64,000 bases of DNA, from the NCBI RefSeq assembly GCF_910593725.1, contig NZ_OU343031.1, forward strand, positions 124,001-188,000, written 5' to 3'. The stretch's first letter is position 1; every line of letters starts with the position of its first letter. The notes under the pieces were generated by a model. It saw only the letters and a program-made list of their open reading frames with translations. It searched no databases and was not told the DNA's origin. The position numbers were made by a program, and so were the translations under genes. This document shows positions 32,610 to 43,700 of this stretch, piece after piece. Source of the stretch: Candidatus Vallotiella hemipterorum. GTDB taxonomy: Bacteria; Pseudomonadota; Gammaproteobacteria; Burkholderiales; Burkholderiaceae.

Positions 32610-33008
32610 AAAGTAGACTAGACAGCCGCGTCTTCCGAAAATTTCGAGAAGACGAGGAAAGTCCGGACTCCACAGGGCAGGGTGATGGCTAACAGCCATC
32701 CGTGGCAACACGCGGAACAGGGCAACAGAAAGTAAACCGCCAATGGCCCGTGTAAACTGGGATCAGGTAAGGGTGAAATGGTGCGGTAAAAGCGCACCGC
32801 GACTACGGTAACAAGTTCGGCAGTGCAACCTCCACCCGGAGCAATTCCAAGTAAGCAGGCGTGCGCTTGCATCAAGGCGCAAGAGTGGACCCACCCTAGC
32901 CTGCGGGTAGGAAGCTTGAGCGCGTCAGTAATGACGCACCTAGAGGAATGGCTGTCACGTGTAGCGGGTAACGTCGCACGCACAGAATCCGGCTTACCGG
33001 TCTGCTTT
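32610..33008 (+). ncRNA. rnpB: RNase P RNA (type A)
   Basis: The catalytic RNA of RNase P, which matures tRNA 5' ends. The 5' end AAAGTAGAC pairs with GTCTGCTTT at 33000-33008 to form P1 (one G-U). Conserved blocks are all present: GAGGAAAGTCCGGACTCC, CAGGGCAGGGTG, GGGCAACAGAAAGTAAACCG, GGGATCAGGTAAGGGTGAAA, GTGCGGTAAAAGCGCACCGC, CTCCACCCGGAGCAA, CTAGAGGAATGGCTGTC and ACAGAATCCGGCTTA. Size (399 nt) is normal. A weak TTCCTT/AAGGAA hairpin just after may help termination. The long minus-strand frame here is only its complement. Confidence 0.97.
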
Positions 33009-33940
33009 GTGTTTCCTTTTATAAGGAAGCCTACAATATACTCATATACCCATAAAGGTATATATTTCGCTTTCTTAGCAATATCATCGCCGAAAAGCAA
33101 TCTCCTATAATAGGGTATTAATAGCTCGCTTCATGCTTACTTCCTCAGTTTAGGATACTCAGACTTTATAGTCGATAGAAGCGATAAATTTTCTTTAGGG
33201 GAGTTGCATTATCATTTACTATTTACCCCGGTGCCCGGTATCTATCAACCTCCAGGCAGTTATTAGAACATGTTAAAGGAATCCTATTAAAAGTACTAAC
33301 ATCTAGTTATTGCCCGCATTAAAACAGCAGCTATTTATCTTTATCAAGTAGATTATAACGCCCCTATATGCTGTCGTATGTTCCTAAGCTTACTTTGAGT
33401 ATACTGAGTCAGCTGATTTGCTAACTTACTATAGCGATGTTAAGCAAGCTGCATATTAACCAAGATTTATACATAAATTCTAATTACCAGAAGCTAAGCT
33501 GGATAAATATAGTAGTAAAATTTTTACAGTAATTAAAATTCTTAGGAAGATTACTTATTTAAAGTACGCTTTTAGCTAGAAATCATAAAGCTATTATTAA
33601 TTAAGGGTTTAGTTTTATTTTTAATAAATAATATCTTTGATATGAGGGAGTAACGTAACGTAGTTTTCCTTGCGACTACTTAGTTTAAGCTCTATAATAC
33701 TCGATGTTAGTCGACTCGATAGCATCCTCTTTTTATATTTAGTACGTCAAATAAAACGTGGAAAAGATTCTACTATAATCATTTAGAGCAAGATTAGACT
33801 GAGCTAGTGCTAGTCTAGCATTTCTTCTATAAAAACTTTTTCGAAAAAATGCTCTCGGAAAAAATTTTTGAAAGCCTGCGCTGCGCTTAATACAAATTCA
33901 TCAGCAGGACTAAAAGCAAAGCATTTTATTGGGATCGATC
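33009..33940. other. AT-rich spacer before rplM
   Basis: No gene is recognised in about 930 bases. The last 150 bases probably contain the rplM promoter and leader, but I cannot define it firmly. Confidence 0.55.
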
Positions 33941-34369
33941 ATGAAGACGTTTTCTGCTAAAGCCCATGAGGTAAGGCATGAATGGTACGTGATTGACGTG
34001 ACGGATAAGGTACTTGGCCGCGTCGCTAGCGAAGTAGCTCGCCGCCTTCGCGGCAAACATAAGCCCGAGTTCACGCCGCACGTCGACACCGGTGATTTTA
34101 TCGTCGTTGTTAATGCCAGAAAACTAAAAGTTACTGGCAAAAAAATGACTCATAAAAAGTACTACTCTCACTCAGGCTATCCAGGTGGCATCCACGAAAC
34201 GGTTTTTGGTAAAATGCAAGAGCGTTTCCCGGGTAGAGCGCTTGAAAAAGCTGTTAAGGGTATGCTGCCAAAAGGTCCGCTTGGATACGCAATGATTAAA
34301 AAACTAAAAGTTTATGCAGACTTAATGCACCCGCATACTGCTCAACAGCCGAAGACGCTCGAGATCTAA
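33941..34369 (+). CDS. rplM: 50S ribosomal protein L13
   Basis: Large-subunit ribosomal protein, one of the first to bind 23S rRNA. The ATG at 33941 ([11 protein letters not shown]) gives the standard 142 residues; an upstream TTG at 33929 is ignored. [32 protein letters not shown] and [10 protein letters not shown] are diagnostic. It is followed after 15 bases by rpsI, the universal pairing, with a GGAG ribosome site in the gap. Confidence 0.98.
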   Translation: MKTFSAKAHEVRHEWYVIDVTDKVLGRVASEVARRLRGKHKPEFTPHVDTGDFIVVVNARKLKVTGKKMTHKKYYSHSGYPGGIHETVFGKMQERFPGRALEKAVKGMLPKGPLGYAMIKKLKVYADLMHPHTAQQPKTLEI

Positions 34370-34384
34370 GGAGTTATAGTTAGA

Positions 34385-34777
34385 ATGATTGGAAATTGGA
34401 ACTACGGGACTGGCCGTCGAAAAAGCGCGGTAGCTCGCGTATTTATTAAGTCCGGTAAAGGCGATATTATCGTTAATGGCCAGCTTATTGCTGACTATTT
34501 CTCACGCGAGACATCGCTAATGATTATATGTCAACCACTAAATCTTGTAAGCCATACAAATACTTTTGATATTAAAGTCAATGTAATTGGTGGTGGCGAA
34601 ACTGGTCAAGCTGGTGCTGTGCGCCATGGTATTACCCGAGCTCTAATTGATTATGATGAGACATTAAAGCCAGCCTTGTCAAAAGCTGGCTTTGTAACGC
34701 GAGACGCCCGTGAGGTTGAGCGTAAAAAAGTAGGCTTGCATAAAGCGCGTCGTCGTAAACAATTCTCTAAGCGTTAA
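34385..34777 (+). CDS. rpsI: 30S ribosomal protein S9
   Basis: Small-subunit protein whose C-terminal tail reaches the P-site tRNA. It has 130 residues. [19 protein letters not shown] opens it, [15 protein letters not shown] is in the middle, and the basic tail [11 protein letters not shown] is complete. It forms an operon with rplM. Confidence 0.98.
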   Translation: MIGNWNYGTGRRKSAVARVFIKSGKGDIIVNGQLIADYFSRETSLMIICQPLNLVSHTNTFDIKVNVIGGGETGQAGAVRHGITRALIDYDETLKPALSKAGFVTRDAREVERKKVGLHKARRRKQFSKR

Positions 34778-34903
34778 GTACATCTGTATACCGCCCGATA
34801 AATCTCATAAAAAGTTTTGATAAGTTTAAATATAGATACACAGACTTAAATGCGTGATATGTAACAGCCTTAGGAATAGTATTAAAATTTTGGCGGGAGC
34901 TCG

Positions 34904-35272
34904 ATGAAGGCTATAACTAGTATACCCTCTATGACTAAAACTCCAATCTTACTTATTTTTACAGATGCAGCCGCCAAAAAGGTAAAACAACTAATCGATG
35001 AAGAAGATAACCCAAAACTAAATCTCCGGGTATTCGTTCAAGGTGGCGGCTGTTCAGGGTTTCAATATGGTTTTACGTTCGATGAAGAAATCAACGAAGA
35101 TGATACCGTAATCAATAAGAATAATGTCCGCCTATTAATCGACGCGATGAGCTATCAGTACTTAATAGGTGCTGAAATTGACTATAAAGACGATTTAAAT
35201 GGCGCTCAATTTATAATTAAAAACCCAAACGCGACTACTACTTGTGGATGTGGCTCATCTTTTTCTATATAA
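34904..35272 (+). CDS. erpA: Iron-sulfur cluster insertion protein ErpA
   Basis: A-type carrier that delivers 4Fe-4S clusters to targets. It has 122 residues. The ligand cysteines are C50 ([11 protein letters not shown]), C114 and C116 ([10 protein letters not shown]). A GGGAG ribosome site lies about six bases before the ATG at 34904. It follows rplM-rpsI as in Burkholderia. Its retention fits the presence of the 4Fe-4S protein MutY and probably other Fe-S enzymes elsewhere. Confidence 0.96.
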   Translation: MKAITSIPSMTKTPILLIFTDAAAKKVKQLIDEEDNPKLNLRVFVQGGGCSGFQYGFTFDEEINEDDTVINKNNVRLLIDAMSYQYLIGAEIDYKDDLNGAQFIIKNPNATTTCGCGSSFSI

Positions 35273-35798
35273 ATATTATTGACTACTTAAATAAGTCAAC
35301 TTGTTTATTTAATAATAATAAATGTGATCTACTAAAATCACAATATTTTGTTATAAACATATATTTTTTATGTAAAACCATAGTAGCAATATTTTATAAT
35401 TAGTATTATCTACTATATAAACTTGTGCTTGCAGTACTTTTATAAAAATACTATATAAATATCTATAATTTATTTGATATAAAGCTACGCTAGCTTAGCG
35501 TAGCTTTATAGTGCCTACTAATACATACTAAAAATTAGCGCACTCCTGTTATAAGCTTACCCAAGGTTCTACATAATTAGTCTATTTTGAGCAAAGTCAC
35601 CACCCTACACTCGTTAATATTTTCGCTAGACATTAGGTAATATGTGCCTATAACTTTTCAGGTCAGCCATCCCCTAAACTGGGGTTCTATTTATATAAAA
35701 ACTCCGTAGCATTGTGAACTATATATCTATTAGAAGAATAATGCTCGAGAACGATGCAGCCTATGACGCAGGCAGCATTGCTATCACTAACTATAATG
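35273..35798. other. Eroded spacer between erpA and the M23 gene
   Basis: Very AT-rich, especially 35280-35480. Burkholderia has a bactofilin gene and anmK about here; neither is readable. A 15-bp perfect hairpin is at 35478-35510. Confidence 0.55.
35478..35510. repeat. Perfect 15-bp hairpin
   Basis: TATAAAGCTACGCTA and its exact complement flank GCT. It lies between the convergent erpA and M23 genes. There is no T-run, yet the position would suit a bidirectional terminator. Confidence 0.65.
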
Positions 35799-36788
35799 CT
35801 ATATGTTAGGTAGGCTATTTTCATTAATTAATAAAGTATTTAAGTATCGCTTAAATGCGTGTAGCGTAGTGCCGTGTAACGATGCAGGTTTACCGACTGA
35901 TATTGAGAGTGGATTTATATGGTGGCCTTGATACCGTACTTCATAGTGTAGATGCGGACCAGTCGCCCGGCCGGTCTTGCCTACGTAGCCAATCACGTCA
36001 CCGCGCATGATTTTTTTTCCGACTTTTAGTTTTAGTGGGGTTCTCGATAAATGGGCATAGATAGTTTCATATTGTTGATTATGGCGTATGATGACTGTCT
36101 TGCCATATCCATGTCTCCACCCTGAAAATGTAATAATTCCAGGCCCGCTTGCCCATACTGGTGTGCCATACGGCGCGGCCCAATCAACGCCACCATGAAA
36201 CGAATAGTGCCCAGAAATCGGATGTATGCGTTTACCAAAGCGCGACGATAAGCGAGCGCTAATAACAGGACGAGGGTTAAGTGCTTGCTGTAGCGAGTGC
36301 CCATTAACGCTATAGAAACCGTCGACGCGTATGAGAGATGGACGATACCAGATAGCTCGGATAGGTTCGGCATTAATTGCCTTCGCTTCTAGAAGAAGGA
36401 TTCGTTGAGTGTGACATGGTTCACCAGCTGCTGCGCCAACTAGCACGCGGTAGCGCTGTCCTCGTAGAGGTCCAGCTCGTGTGCGCATACCTGGTAGAGC
36501 ATCAATCGCTTCGTCGATTGAACTACTTAGTACACCAGCTTGCCGCATGATGCTAGCGAACCTGCTATCCAGTACACCTGATAAAATCCGCCTAGATGAG
36601 GAGTCTAACTTAGCAGGCATATAATATGAACTCAGTGCTGTTCTATACCAACCTGTAGTACAGACTGTATTGCTGGTAACTTGCGCTTGTATGGCTGTTG
36701 AGTAGGATGATGTATATACTACATGCGTAGGTATCAATAGTGTAGATACTGCAGCGAAAGCGTACGGGATCGTTATGCTCAAACTCAC
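35799..36788 (-). CDS. M23 family metallopeptidase (murein hydrolase)
   Basis: LytM/M23 zinc peptidases cut peptidoglycan cross-links. In the 329-residue frame from GTG at 36788 the metal and catalytic residues are intact: H198 and D202 (FHGGVDWAAP), the YAHLS motif, and H279/H281 (GPHLHYEVR). The N-terminal third is poorly conserved. Burkholderia relatives next to tyrS are longer (about 450 residues, as I recall), so the N-terminal region looks shortened. It begins with a hydrophobic signal-like segment (SITIPYAFAAVSTLLIP). It is divergent from tyrS. Confidence 0.88.
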   Translation of the reverse strand: MSLSITIPYAFAAVSTLLIPTHVVYTSSYSTAIQAQVTSNTVCTTGWYRTALSSYYMPAKLDSSSRRILSGVLDSRFASIMRQAGVLSSSIDEAIDALPGMRTRAGPLRGQRYRVLVGAAAGEPCHTQRILLLEAKAINAEPIRAIWYRPSLIRVDGFYSVNGHSLQQALNPRPVISARLSSRFGKRIHPISGHYSFHGGVDWAAPYGTPVWASGPGIITFSGWRHGYGKTVIIRHNQQYETIYAHLSRTPLKLKVGKKIMRGDVIGYVGKTGRATGPHLHYEVRYQGHHINPLSISVGKPASLHGTTLHAFKRYLNTLLINENSLPNI

Positions 36789-37034
36789 GGATACAGAGAT
36801 ATTCGAGTAATTAATTATTTAACAGAGTGCTATGTTCCACAGTGGCGTAGCGCTATAGTGCGGCTGAACACGAGTGTCAAACCCGCCGGAAGTAGTGCCA
36901 CATAACGTAGCATCTCATTTCTATAATAAAAAATAATTCCTTTAAGGGTTATTGTAGATAAAACTGCAAAACGCAATACGTGATGCGTTGCTGTATATTA
37001 TTTGTGCAACAGTATCGTGAAAAGTTCCCAACTA

Positions 37035-38279
37035 ATGAGTGCTACATCTAGCGTTCCTGTGCCATACTTTCCTATTACTGATGAAGTCCACGCCATCCTG
37101 GCTATAGTGCGGCGTGGCTGCGAAGAGCTTCTAATTGAGGATGAGTTCGTACAGAAACTGGCAAGGAGCGCACAAACTGGCAAGCCATTACGTGTCAAGC
37201 TAGGACTTGACCCAACTGCACCAGATATCCACATTGGACATACAGTGGTACTTAATAAGATGCGGCAGTTACAGGATCTGGGGCATACCGTTATTTTTCT
37301 AATTGGTGATTTCACCTCGTTAATTGGTGATCCATCTGGGCGAAACCAGACGCGTCCGCCGCTCACTCGTGAGCAAATCGAAGTCAATGCAAAGACTTAT
37401 TTAGCACAAGCTGCGCTAGTCCTCGACTGTAAAAAAACTGAGATTCGCTATAACAGTGAATGGTTAATGCCGCTAGGCGCTGATGGTGTAATCGGGCTTG
37501 CGTCTCGCTATACTGTAGCGCGCATGCTCGAGCGTGAGGACTTTACTAAGAGATTCCAAGGAAGGGTGCCAATCTCGATCCATGAATTCTTATATCCTCT
37601 AATACAAGGATATGATTCGGTTGCGCTCCAATCGGATCTTGAGGTGGGCGGCACTGATCAAAAGTTTAATCTATTAATGGGCCGCGAGTTGCAGAGGCAG
37701 CATGGCCAGGAGCCTCAGTGCATTCTGACAATGCCGCTGCTCGAAGGGTTAGACGGTGTCGACAAGATGTCTAAATCTAAGAACAACTATATCGGTATTA
37801 GTGATAAGCCATCTGAGATATTTGGGAAGCTTATGAGCATCTCAGATACACTAATGTGGCGTTACATTAAATTACTTTCGTTTCGAAGTCTTGATGAGAT
37901 TACAGACTGCCAGCGGCAGGTTCAAGCCGGTTATAACCCGCGCACGCTAAAAGCGCTATTCGCGCAGGAAATTGTTGCTCGTTTTCATTCCCAGGCTGAT
38001 GCGCGGCGCGCTTTAGAGGATTTTAATCTGCGCGCGAGAGGCGGGGTTCCTGAATATATTACAGAAATTGAGTTAGGTGGCGCACCGCTTCCTATTAAGC
38101 AATTGTTGAAACAGGCTGGTCTAGTTCCATCTACCAGCGAAGCATTGAGAAATGTTGAACAGTATGGTGTAAAAATAGATGGCACGATAATTATTGACAA
38201 AGAGTTAAAGCTTGAGTCGGGCGTATACGTTGTTCAGGTCGGCAAGCGACGTTTTGCACGTGTGACCCTACGTGCCTAG
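37035..38279 (+). CDS. tyrS: Tyrosyl-tRNA synthetase
   Basis: Charges tRNA-Tyr. The frame opens at a TTG (37002), but the ATG at 37035 (MSATSSVPVPYFPITDEV) fits relatives and gives 414 residues. Class I signatures are HIGH (66-69, PDIHIGHTVV) and KMSKS (244-248). The KMSKS-type large-subunit architecture plus a C-terminal S4 domain (LKQAGLVPSTSEALRNVEQ, KIDG, VVQVGKRRFARV) matches the TyrZ-like form usual in Burkholderia. Intact. Confidence 0.96.
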   Translation: MSATSSVPVPYFPITDEVHAILAIVRRGCEELLIEDEFVQKLARSAQTGKPLRVKLGLDPTAPDIHIGHTVVLNKMRQLQDLGHTVIFLIGDFTSLIGDPSGRNQTRPPLTREQIEVNAKTYLAQAALVLDCKKTEIRYNSEWLMPLGADGVIGLASRYTVARMLEREDFTKRFQGRVPISIHEFLYPLIQGYDSVALQSDLEVGGTDQKFNLLMGRELQRQHGQEPQCILTMPLLEGLDGVDKMSKSKNNYIGISDKPSEIFGKLMSISDTLMWRYIKLLSFRSLDEITDCQRQVQAGYNPRTLKALFAQEIVARFHSQADARRALEDFNLRARGGVPEYITEIELGGAPLPIKQLLKQAGLVPSTSEALRNVEQYGVKIDGTIIIDKELKLESGVYVVQVGKRRFARVTLRA

Positions 38280-38559
38280 TAATGGTTGTACGAGGCTGAT
38301 GATTTTATCGCTTATGCACGGCGGTTATCATATTCTCCCAGAGATCGATGCAAACACAATCCCTATAATGCTCGTATGGGCTTTACTATGCTCTATAAGC
38401 ATATAAGGATTATCTTTAGTTATTATTGAGCTAGAACTTTTTTATCAATTTAATAATACCCTGCTAGTCAAATCTTTTGTCAAAGAGAGTGGCTATACTG
38501 GCTTACCCCGTCCTAACTAAAGTTGGGACTTAATGATTTAGAGATATATCTCCTAGAGA

Positions 38560-39624
38560 TTAACTATTGTCCGATAGCATTTTACGGGTCACGGATTTGT
38601 CTTGTATGCGATCTGTAAGGCCAAAGTAACGATAAGCAAGCAGCGTGGCAACACGTCCTCTCGGTGTACGCTGCAGATAGCCTTGCTGGATTAAATAAGG
38701 TTCAACTATGTCTTCGATCGTATCGCGTTCCTCACCAATTGCGGCAGCTAAGTTATCTAGACCTACTGGGCCACCATCAAACTTATACAAGATCGAGTCT
38801 AGGAGCTTACGGTCCATCACATCAAAGCCCAGGGAGTCGACATCAAGCATTGCTAATCCAGCATCAGCTGTCAGTGCTGTAATTCGGCCGTTAGACTTAA
38901 CTTCGGCATAATCGCGAACGCGACGTAACAGCCGGTTCGCAATACGCGGAGTACCGCGCGACCGTTTCGCGATCTCTAGAGCACCTTCAGGTTCAATTTT
39001 CGTACCAATAAGGTAAGCTGAACGCTCGATAATACGCGCAAGTTCGCTTGCAGTATAAAACTCGAGCCGGGCACTAATTCCAAAGCGATCCCGTAGCGGG
39101 TTAGTAAGCATACCAGCGCGTGTAGTAGCTCCTACTAGCGTGAATGGCTGAAGGTCTAGTTTGACGCAGCGTGCCGCCGGCCCCTCTCCAATTATAATAT
39201 CAATCTGATAATCTTCGAGTGCCGGGTATAAAATTTCCTCAACAACTGGTGATAGCCGGTGGATCTCGTCGATAAACAATATATCGTTTATTTCGAGATT
39301 AGTTAGTAGTGCAGCCAAGTCTCCGGCCCGTTCAAGTACCGGTCCCGATGTCTGGCGCAGGTTAACACCCATCTCTCGAGCAACGATGTGCGCAAGCGTA
39401 GTTTTACCTAGCCCTGGCGGAGCAAGTAGTAGAACATGATCGAGTGCTTCCGATCGTCGCTTTGCGGCTTCAATAAAAATCTCAAGCTGCACGCAAACTT
39501 TTTCTTGTCCGATGTATTCGGCCAGCCGCCGAGGGCGTAGAGCTCGTTCGAATATTTCTTCGTTAGGTGACGCAGAGATTGGCTCAATCAGGCGCTCTGA
39601 GACAAGTTTATCAGTTTCAATCAT
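38560..39624 (-). CDS. ruvB: Holliday junction helicase RuvB
   Basis: AAA+ motor of the RuvAB branch-migration complex. The ATG at 39624 ([11 protein letters not shown]) matches relatives and gives 354 residues; the frame extends nine codons further. Walker B is DEIH (119-122) and sensor/arginine-finger regions ([33 protein letters not shown]) are intact. Walker A reads APPGLGKTT (68-76), with Ala instead of the usual Gly at its first position; this is allowed by the general P-loop pattern. It is the last gene of purH-ruvC-ruvA-ruvB. Confidence 0.96.
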   Translation of the reverse strand: MIETDKLVSERLIEPISASPNEEIFERALRPRRLAEYIGQEKVCVQLEIFIEAAKRRSEALDHVLLLAPPGLGKTTLAHIVAREMGVNLRQTSGPVLERAGDLAALLTNLEINDILFIDEIHRLSPVVEEILYPALEDYQIDIIIGEGPAARCVKLDLQPFTLVGATTRAGMLTNPLRDRFGISARLEFYTASELARIIERSAYLIGTKIEPEGALEIAKRSRGTPRIANRLLRRVRDYAEVKSNGRITALTADAGLAMLDVDSLGFDVMDRKLLDSILYKFDGGPVGLDNLAAAIGEERDTIEDIVEPYLIQQGYLQRTPRGRVATLLAYRYFGLTDRIQDKSVTRKMLSDNS

Positions 39625-39693
39625 AAGCTGATTGTACTGCATTACATCCACTATACTTGCGCCTAGCGCGCTATAATCACACTATTATGTAGT

Positions 39694-40275
39694 TTATAAC
39701 TTTGACAAAATCTTTAAAGCAAGTTTAATACCATCCGATACATTGATGCTCACTGGTATATCTTTCATTGCAATCAGCGACTCTCTCTCGGAATAACCAA
39801 GTGAAATAAGGGCGTGCAAGACATCTGTCGTATAGTTGAGTGATAATGAGGCCGATGTAGTTGTACTGACGTCGTCTCTCAATCTGCCTTTCAACTCGAG
39901 CAACAAACGTTCGGCAGTTTTCTTACCGATACCTGGCACTCGCGTTAGGCGAGTAGTATCTTGTAATGCAACTGTATGCGAAAAATCAACCACACTCATT
40001 CCGGAAAGCACTGCAAGCGCTATACGAGCTCCAATGCCACTAATCTTAAGTAATTCTCTAAAAATATGCCGCTCTTGTTGTGTGAGAAAACCATACAATA
40101 GATGAGCATCTTCTCGAACAATGAGCTGAGTAAATAATGTGACTTTATTACCAGTACCAGGCAGATTATAAAACGTGCTCATCGGCACATCAATCTCGTA
40201 GCCGATACCATTGCACTCAGCCAGGAGATGAGGTGGGGTTTTCTCGAGCAGAATGCCCGTAATGCGCCCGATCAT
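39694..40275 (-). CDS. ruvA: Holliday junction DNA helicase subunit RuvA
   Basis: Binds four-way junctions and loads RuvB. The ATG at 40275 ([12 protein letters not shown]) gives 193 residues; the open frame starts 18 codons earlier without homology. The OB fold is followed by the HhH pair ([17 protein letters not shown] and [17 protein letters not shown]). A short C-terminal RuvB-binding domain ([16 protein letters not shown]) completes it. It is about 60 bases from both ruvC and ruvB. Confidence 0.95.
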   Translation of the reverse strand: MIGRITGILLEKTPPHLLAECNGIGYEIDVPMSTFYNLPGTGNKVTLFTQLIVREDAHLLYGFLTQQERHIFRELLKISGIGARIALAVLSGMSVVDFSHTVALQDTTRLTRVPGIGKKTAERLLLELKGRLRDDVSTTTSASLSLNYTTDVLHALISLGYSERESLIAMKDIPVSINVSDGIKLALKILSKL

Positions 40276-40337
40276 AGCGAATCTTATAAAGTTAATATAT
40301 ACAAACTGTAGCGTACTATTAACAAACATTACGCTGG

Positions 40338-40880
40338 CTATCTGATTAACCGGCCATGTTTTACGCGACAGCTTTTCTTTGTTAAAACAGGAGTAAGCAT
40401 ACCGAGAGTATTGATGAATTGTCTACTGTGCGCATGACAGATCGCTATACCGAGTGCATCAGCAGCATCGGCGCCAGGCAAGCCGCTTAAGCTTAGCAAC
40501 CGAACTACCATCTTTTGTATCTGGTCTTTAGTAGCATGCCCGTAGCCAACTACCGCTTGCTTAAGCTGTAAAGCGGCATATTCGAATACCGGCACATGCC
40601 CCGATACGAGCCCACAGATCGCCGCACCGCGTGCCTGCCCTAGTAAAAGGGTTGACTGAGGGTTAACGTTAACAAATATTTTTTCGATTGCGGCCTGGTC
40701 CGGGTAATACTCATGAATTAGTCTCATGACACCATCAAAGATGGTGCCTAGGCGACTTGGTAGATTAGTATTCGTAGTGCGGATTACTCCACTAGTTACG
40801 TAAGTAAGCGTGTGTTTATGCTTGTCGATAACGCCAAATCCGGTGATGCGTAATCCCGGATCGATGCCAAGTATTCTCAT
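40338..40880 (-). CDS. ruvC: Holliday junction resolvase RuvC
   Basis: Endonuclease that resolves Holliday junctions. It has 180 residues. The four catalytic acidic residues are present: D7 ([17 protein letters not shown]), E66 (AAIEKIF), D138 and D141 ([17 protein letters not shown]). With RuvA and RuvB this gives a complete resolvasome. Confidence 0.96.
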   Translation of the reverse strand: MRILGIDPGLRITGFGVIDKHKHTLTYVTSGVIRTTNTNLPSRLGTIFDGVMRLIHEYYPDQAAIEKIFVNVNPQSTLLLGQARGAAICGLVSGHVPVFEYAALQLKQAVVGYGHATKDQIQKMVVRLLSLSGLPGADAADALGIAICHAHSRQFINTLGMLTPVLTKKSCRVKHGRLIR

Positions 40881-40945
40881 GCTACCACTATAGTTAATCA
40901 GTATTATCTAGAACGAAGTCTGCATTGCAGAGCGCACGCACGGTA

Positions 40946-42511
40946 TTAGTGACGAAAATGCCGTGTGCCGGTAATAACCATCGCAATATTATACTCATTG
41001 GCTGCCGAAATTATCTGATTGTCTCGTATCGAACCACCGGGTTGGATTACACAGGTCGCACCAGCCGAAACAACCACATCAAGACCATCTCGGAACGGAA
41101 AGAACGCATCGGATGCAACTGCTGAGCCACTTAATGATAACTGTGAGTTTTGTGCCTTAATGCCGGCAATTCGAGCCGAATCGATTCGGCTCATTTGCCC
41201 CGCCCCAATGCCTAGGGTCATACCATTCGCGCAAAATACGATCGCATTAGACTTCACAAACTTCGCGACACGCCAGGCGAACAATAGATCATCCATTTCT
41301 TTAGATACTGGATGTCGTTTCGTAACTATGCGAAGCTCATGTGGTTGCACATTCTTTGTATCTGGCGACTGCACTAATAAGCCACCTCCAACACACTTTA
41401 AGTCGTATAAGTTAACCGCATTGCTAAGAGGTACCTGAAGAACGCGTAAGTTCTGCTTTTCGGAAAAGACTTTGCGTGCCGAATCAGTCAAGGATGGCGC
41501 AAGTAGTACCTCGACAAACTGTTTTGCAACTGCCCGCGCCGCTAGTTCGTCAATTTCCCGATTAAACGCGATAACACTACCGAATGCCGAGATCGGATCA
41601 GTCTGACATGCCTTAGCATAGGCGTCAGCTGGTGTCATTGCTATAGCAACCCCGCACGGATTCGTATGCTTGATAATAACGCATGCCGGGACATCAAATG
41701 TCTTCACGCACTCCCATGCTGCATCAGCATCAGCAATATTATTGTAGGATAATTTTTTACCCTGCAGTTGCCGATAGTTCGCTAGAGAGCCTTCAACAGA
41801 TTTCGGATCTTGGTAGAATGCTGCGCCTTCATGCGGATTTTCGCCATAGCGCAGGTCCTGCACTTTCTTAAAGGATAGGTTTAGAGTGGTTGGATACGTG
41901 TTACATGTAGCACGTTGACAGTCCTCGCCGAGGCTCGTGAGATAGTTTGTGATTGCGCTATCATATTGAGCAGTATATGTAAACACCTTAGTTGCCAGAC
42001 GCAAGTTAGTCGTATAGCTGACTGTATTCCTATTCGCGCGCATTTCGTCAAGCACTGATGCATAATCGGTCGGGTCAGTAACCACTGTTACATCGTGATA
42101 ATTCTTCGCTGCTGAGCGCAGCATAGTCGAGCCACCAATGTCGATATTTTCAATAGCTTTATCTAGTGAGCATTTCTCCTGAGCGACGGTTTTCTCGAAT
42201 GGATATAGATTGACAACCAGCATATCAATTGTCAGAATCCTATGCTGTGCAAGTGTCTCCATATGGGCAGATATCTTTCGTCTCGCAAGAATGCCGCCAT
42301 GGACCTTAGGGTGTAGCGTCTTCACTCGTCCATCGAGTATTTCTGGAAAGCCGGTATAGTCGGCCACCTCGGTAAATGGCAAGCCCGCGCGAGCGAGTAG
42401 CTTTGCTGTTCCCCCCGTGGATAATAAAATAACGCCAAGCTGACACAGACTTTTAGCAAAATCGCTAATACCAGCTTTGTCGGAAACGGAAATCAGTGCC
42501 TGCTTAATCAT
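40946..42511 (-). CDS. purH: Bifunctional AICAR transformylase/IMP cyclohydrolase
   Basis: Catalyses the last two steps of IMP synthesis. The N-terminal MGS-like cyclohydrolase domain (about 1-195) starts with [15 protein letters not shown] and includes GGVLSTGGT-like [11 protein letters not shown] and [18 protein letters not shown]. The C-terminal transformylase domain has the catalytic Lys-His pair in [11 protein letters not shown] and ends with [17 protein letters not shown]. It has 521 residues, normal. Upstream fis, usually co-located, is a pseudogene. Confidence 0.97.
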   Translation of the reverse strand: MIKQALISVSDKAGISDFAKSLCQLGVILLSTGGTAKLLARAGLPFTEVADYTGFPEILDGRVKTLHPKVHGGILARRKISAHMETLAQHRILTIDMLVVNLYPFEKTVAQEKCSLDKAIENIDIGGSTMLRSAAKNYHDVTVVTDPTDYASVLDEMRANRNTVSYTTNLRLATKVFTYTAQYDSAITNYLTSLGEDCQRATCNTYPTTLNLSFKKVQDLRYGENPHEGAAFYQDPKSVEGSLANYRQLQGKKLSYNNIADADAAWECVKTFDVPACVIIKHTNPCGVAIAMTPADAYAKACQTDPISAFGSVIAFNREIDELAARAVAKQFVEVLLAPSLTDSARKVFSEKQNLRVLQVPLSNAVNLYDLKCVGGGLLVQSPDTKNVQPHELRIVTKRHPVSKEMDDLLFAWRVAKFVKSNAIVFCANGMTLGIGAGQMSRIDSARIAGIKAQNSQLSLSGSAVASDAFFPFRDGLDVVVSAGATCVIQPGGSIRDNQIISAANEYNIAMVITGTRHFRH

Positions 42512-42579
42512 GATGAAGAAATCCTAAATTTGCGCTTGTACGAGAGTAACAAATATGCGAAAGACATCAGTACTGTGCT

Positions 42580-42814
42580 ATAACACAGGCTATGCTCTCT
42601 CAGTTTCTTACGCAGCATGTTTTAATAATACCCAGAGATATCCAGGCACTAAGGACTAGTTACTCTGAGCCTGTGCTCGAACGATTTCTAGCGTCGGTTT
42701 CTTGACGAAGAACATCGCTATCCTATAGATGTCATATGGGAAGTATCCGCCTAGATCGTATACATATATACTATGGGTATTGCTAATGCACTGCGAGATG
42801 TTATGCTTTCTCAT
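42580..42814 (-). pseudogene. fis: fis pseudogene (Fis-family nucleoid protein)
   Basis: Reading the minus strand from ATG at 42814 gives MRKHNISQCISNTHSIYVYD, then LGGYFPYDIYRIAMFFVKKP and TLEIVRAQAQSN, matching the betaproteobacterial Fis-like protein upstream of purH. An in-frame TAG replaces the expected Gln after QSN. A frameshift follows before the helix-turn-helix end, which reads NMLRKKLREHSLCY. The order dusB-fis-purH matches Burkholderia. Confidence 0.85.
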
Positions 42815-42858
42815 GCTAATAAGCGGTTAGTGCTGGACGTCATAGCGCGCGCCTGGTA

Positions 42859-43700
42859 TTACTCCGTCTGAGCGTCGAAGAAAAACGCATTGACTACGGT
42901 TAAGTTGTTCTCGGGTCTAGTTTCTTTATTCGATTCCGGGGTGTATTGATACCAGAAAGGCAGTGAGTATACCAAGCAATGTGCTTGTGCGCGGAGCGTA
43001 AACCTGTAAATTCACCATCAATCATAATACACTTGTAAGTGTCTATGCACCTACTATTGAATCTTGCTAATCCGCAGTGGTGTCAAAATCCTCCTAATCA
43101 AGAGGAGGTTCTCGATTTCGCGGAATACGACATCACTAGGGCTGGCCTTGAGTAGCGCGTCCGATCATGACTGCATCGGCAGTAGCAGTGTCGAGAGTAC
43201 TTCACGCGCTTTATGTGCGTCGAGCTATCTCTGTTTAAAGTTACTAAGATTTGCACAGCGACGCCTTAACCGCGAGGATCATGTGATATTCATATTAACC
43301 ATAATAGAGATCTGCACATGTTCGACCATGCATAATAAGCATCGAGATTCCAGTTTTATAAGCAATGCGTTTGATCGTTAGCGAACGTCTTGTATTACTA
43401 TCTTGGCCGATGCGTATTTTAGTGTAATGGGAACGGTATGTAACCTCCCGTGTCAGCTACACGGACGACCGCCTTAAGAATACGAGCTACAAGTACTTTA
43501 TTTTGTAATAACGCGGATTCTACTGCTACGCTGCAGGCTCTCTTAGAGGGACAACCTATCTATAATTTTCTTACCATGCTCGATATTATATTAAGCGGTA
43601 TGTGTCAGACTTTTGAAGTTGGTACCGATGATTTTTACAGCTATTAGTTCGATCTCGCTACCAGAATCAGCTTAAGGCCCTGTTGCTAGAATATCGTCTG
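42859..43700 (-). pseudogene. dusB: dusB pseudogene (tRNA-dihydrouridine synthase)
   Basis: Most of DusB is readable on the minus strand: IELIAVKIIGTNFKSLTHTA and YNIEHGKKIID (about 43660-43570), IGCPSKRACSVAVESALL (43560-43500), LVARILKAVV, TKIRIGQDSNTRRSL, TGISMLIMHGRTCADLY (about 43350-43300), LDTATADAVMIGRATQGQP (about 43195-43140), EFTGLRSAHKHIAWYTH (about 43010-42960) and a C-terminus ending at the TAA 42861-42859. The first 50-60 codons are missing. Stops and frameshifts are frequent. Confidence 0.92.

Noticed and set aside
32618-33100. 160-codon minus-strand ORF and 95-codon plus-strand ORF
   Set aside because: Both lie over the RNase P RNA gene; the open frames are by-products of the structured RNA sequence.
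39390-39440. RuvB Walker A beginning with Ala instead of Gly as a possible inactivating change
   Set aside because: The general P-loop pattern allows Ala or Gly at that position, and all other AAA+ motifs are intact.
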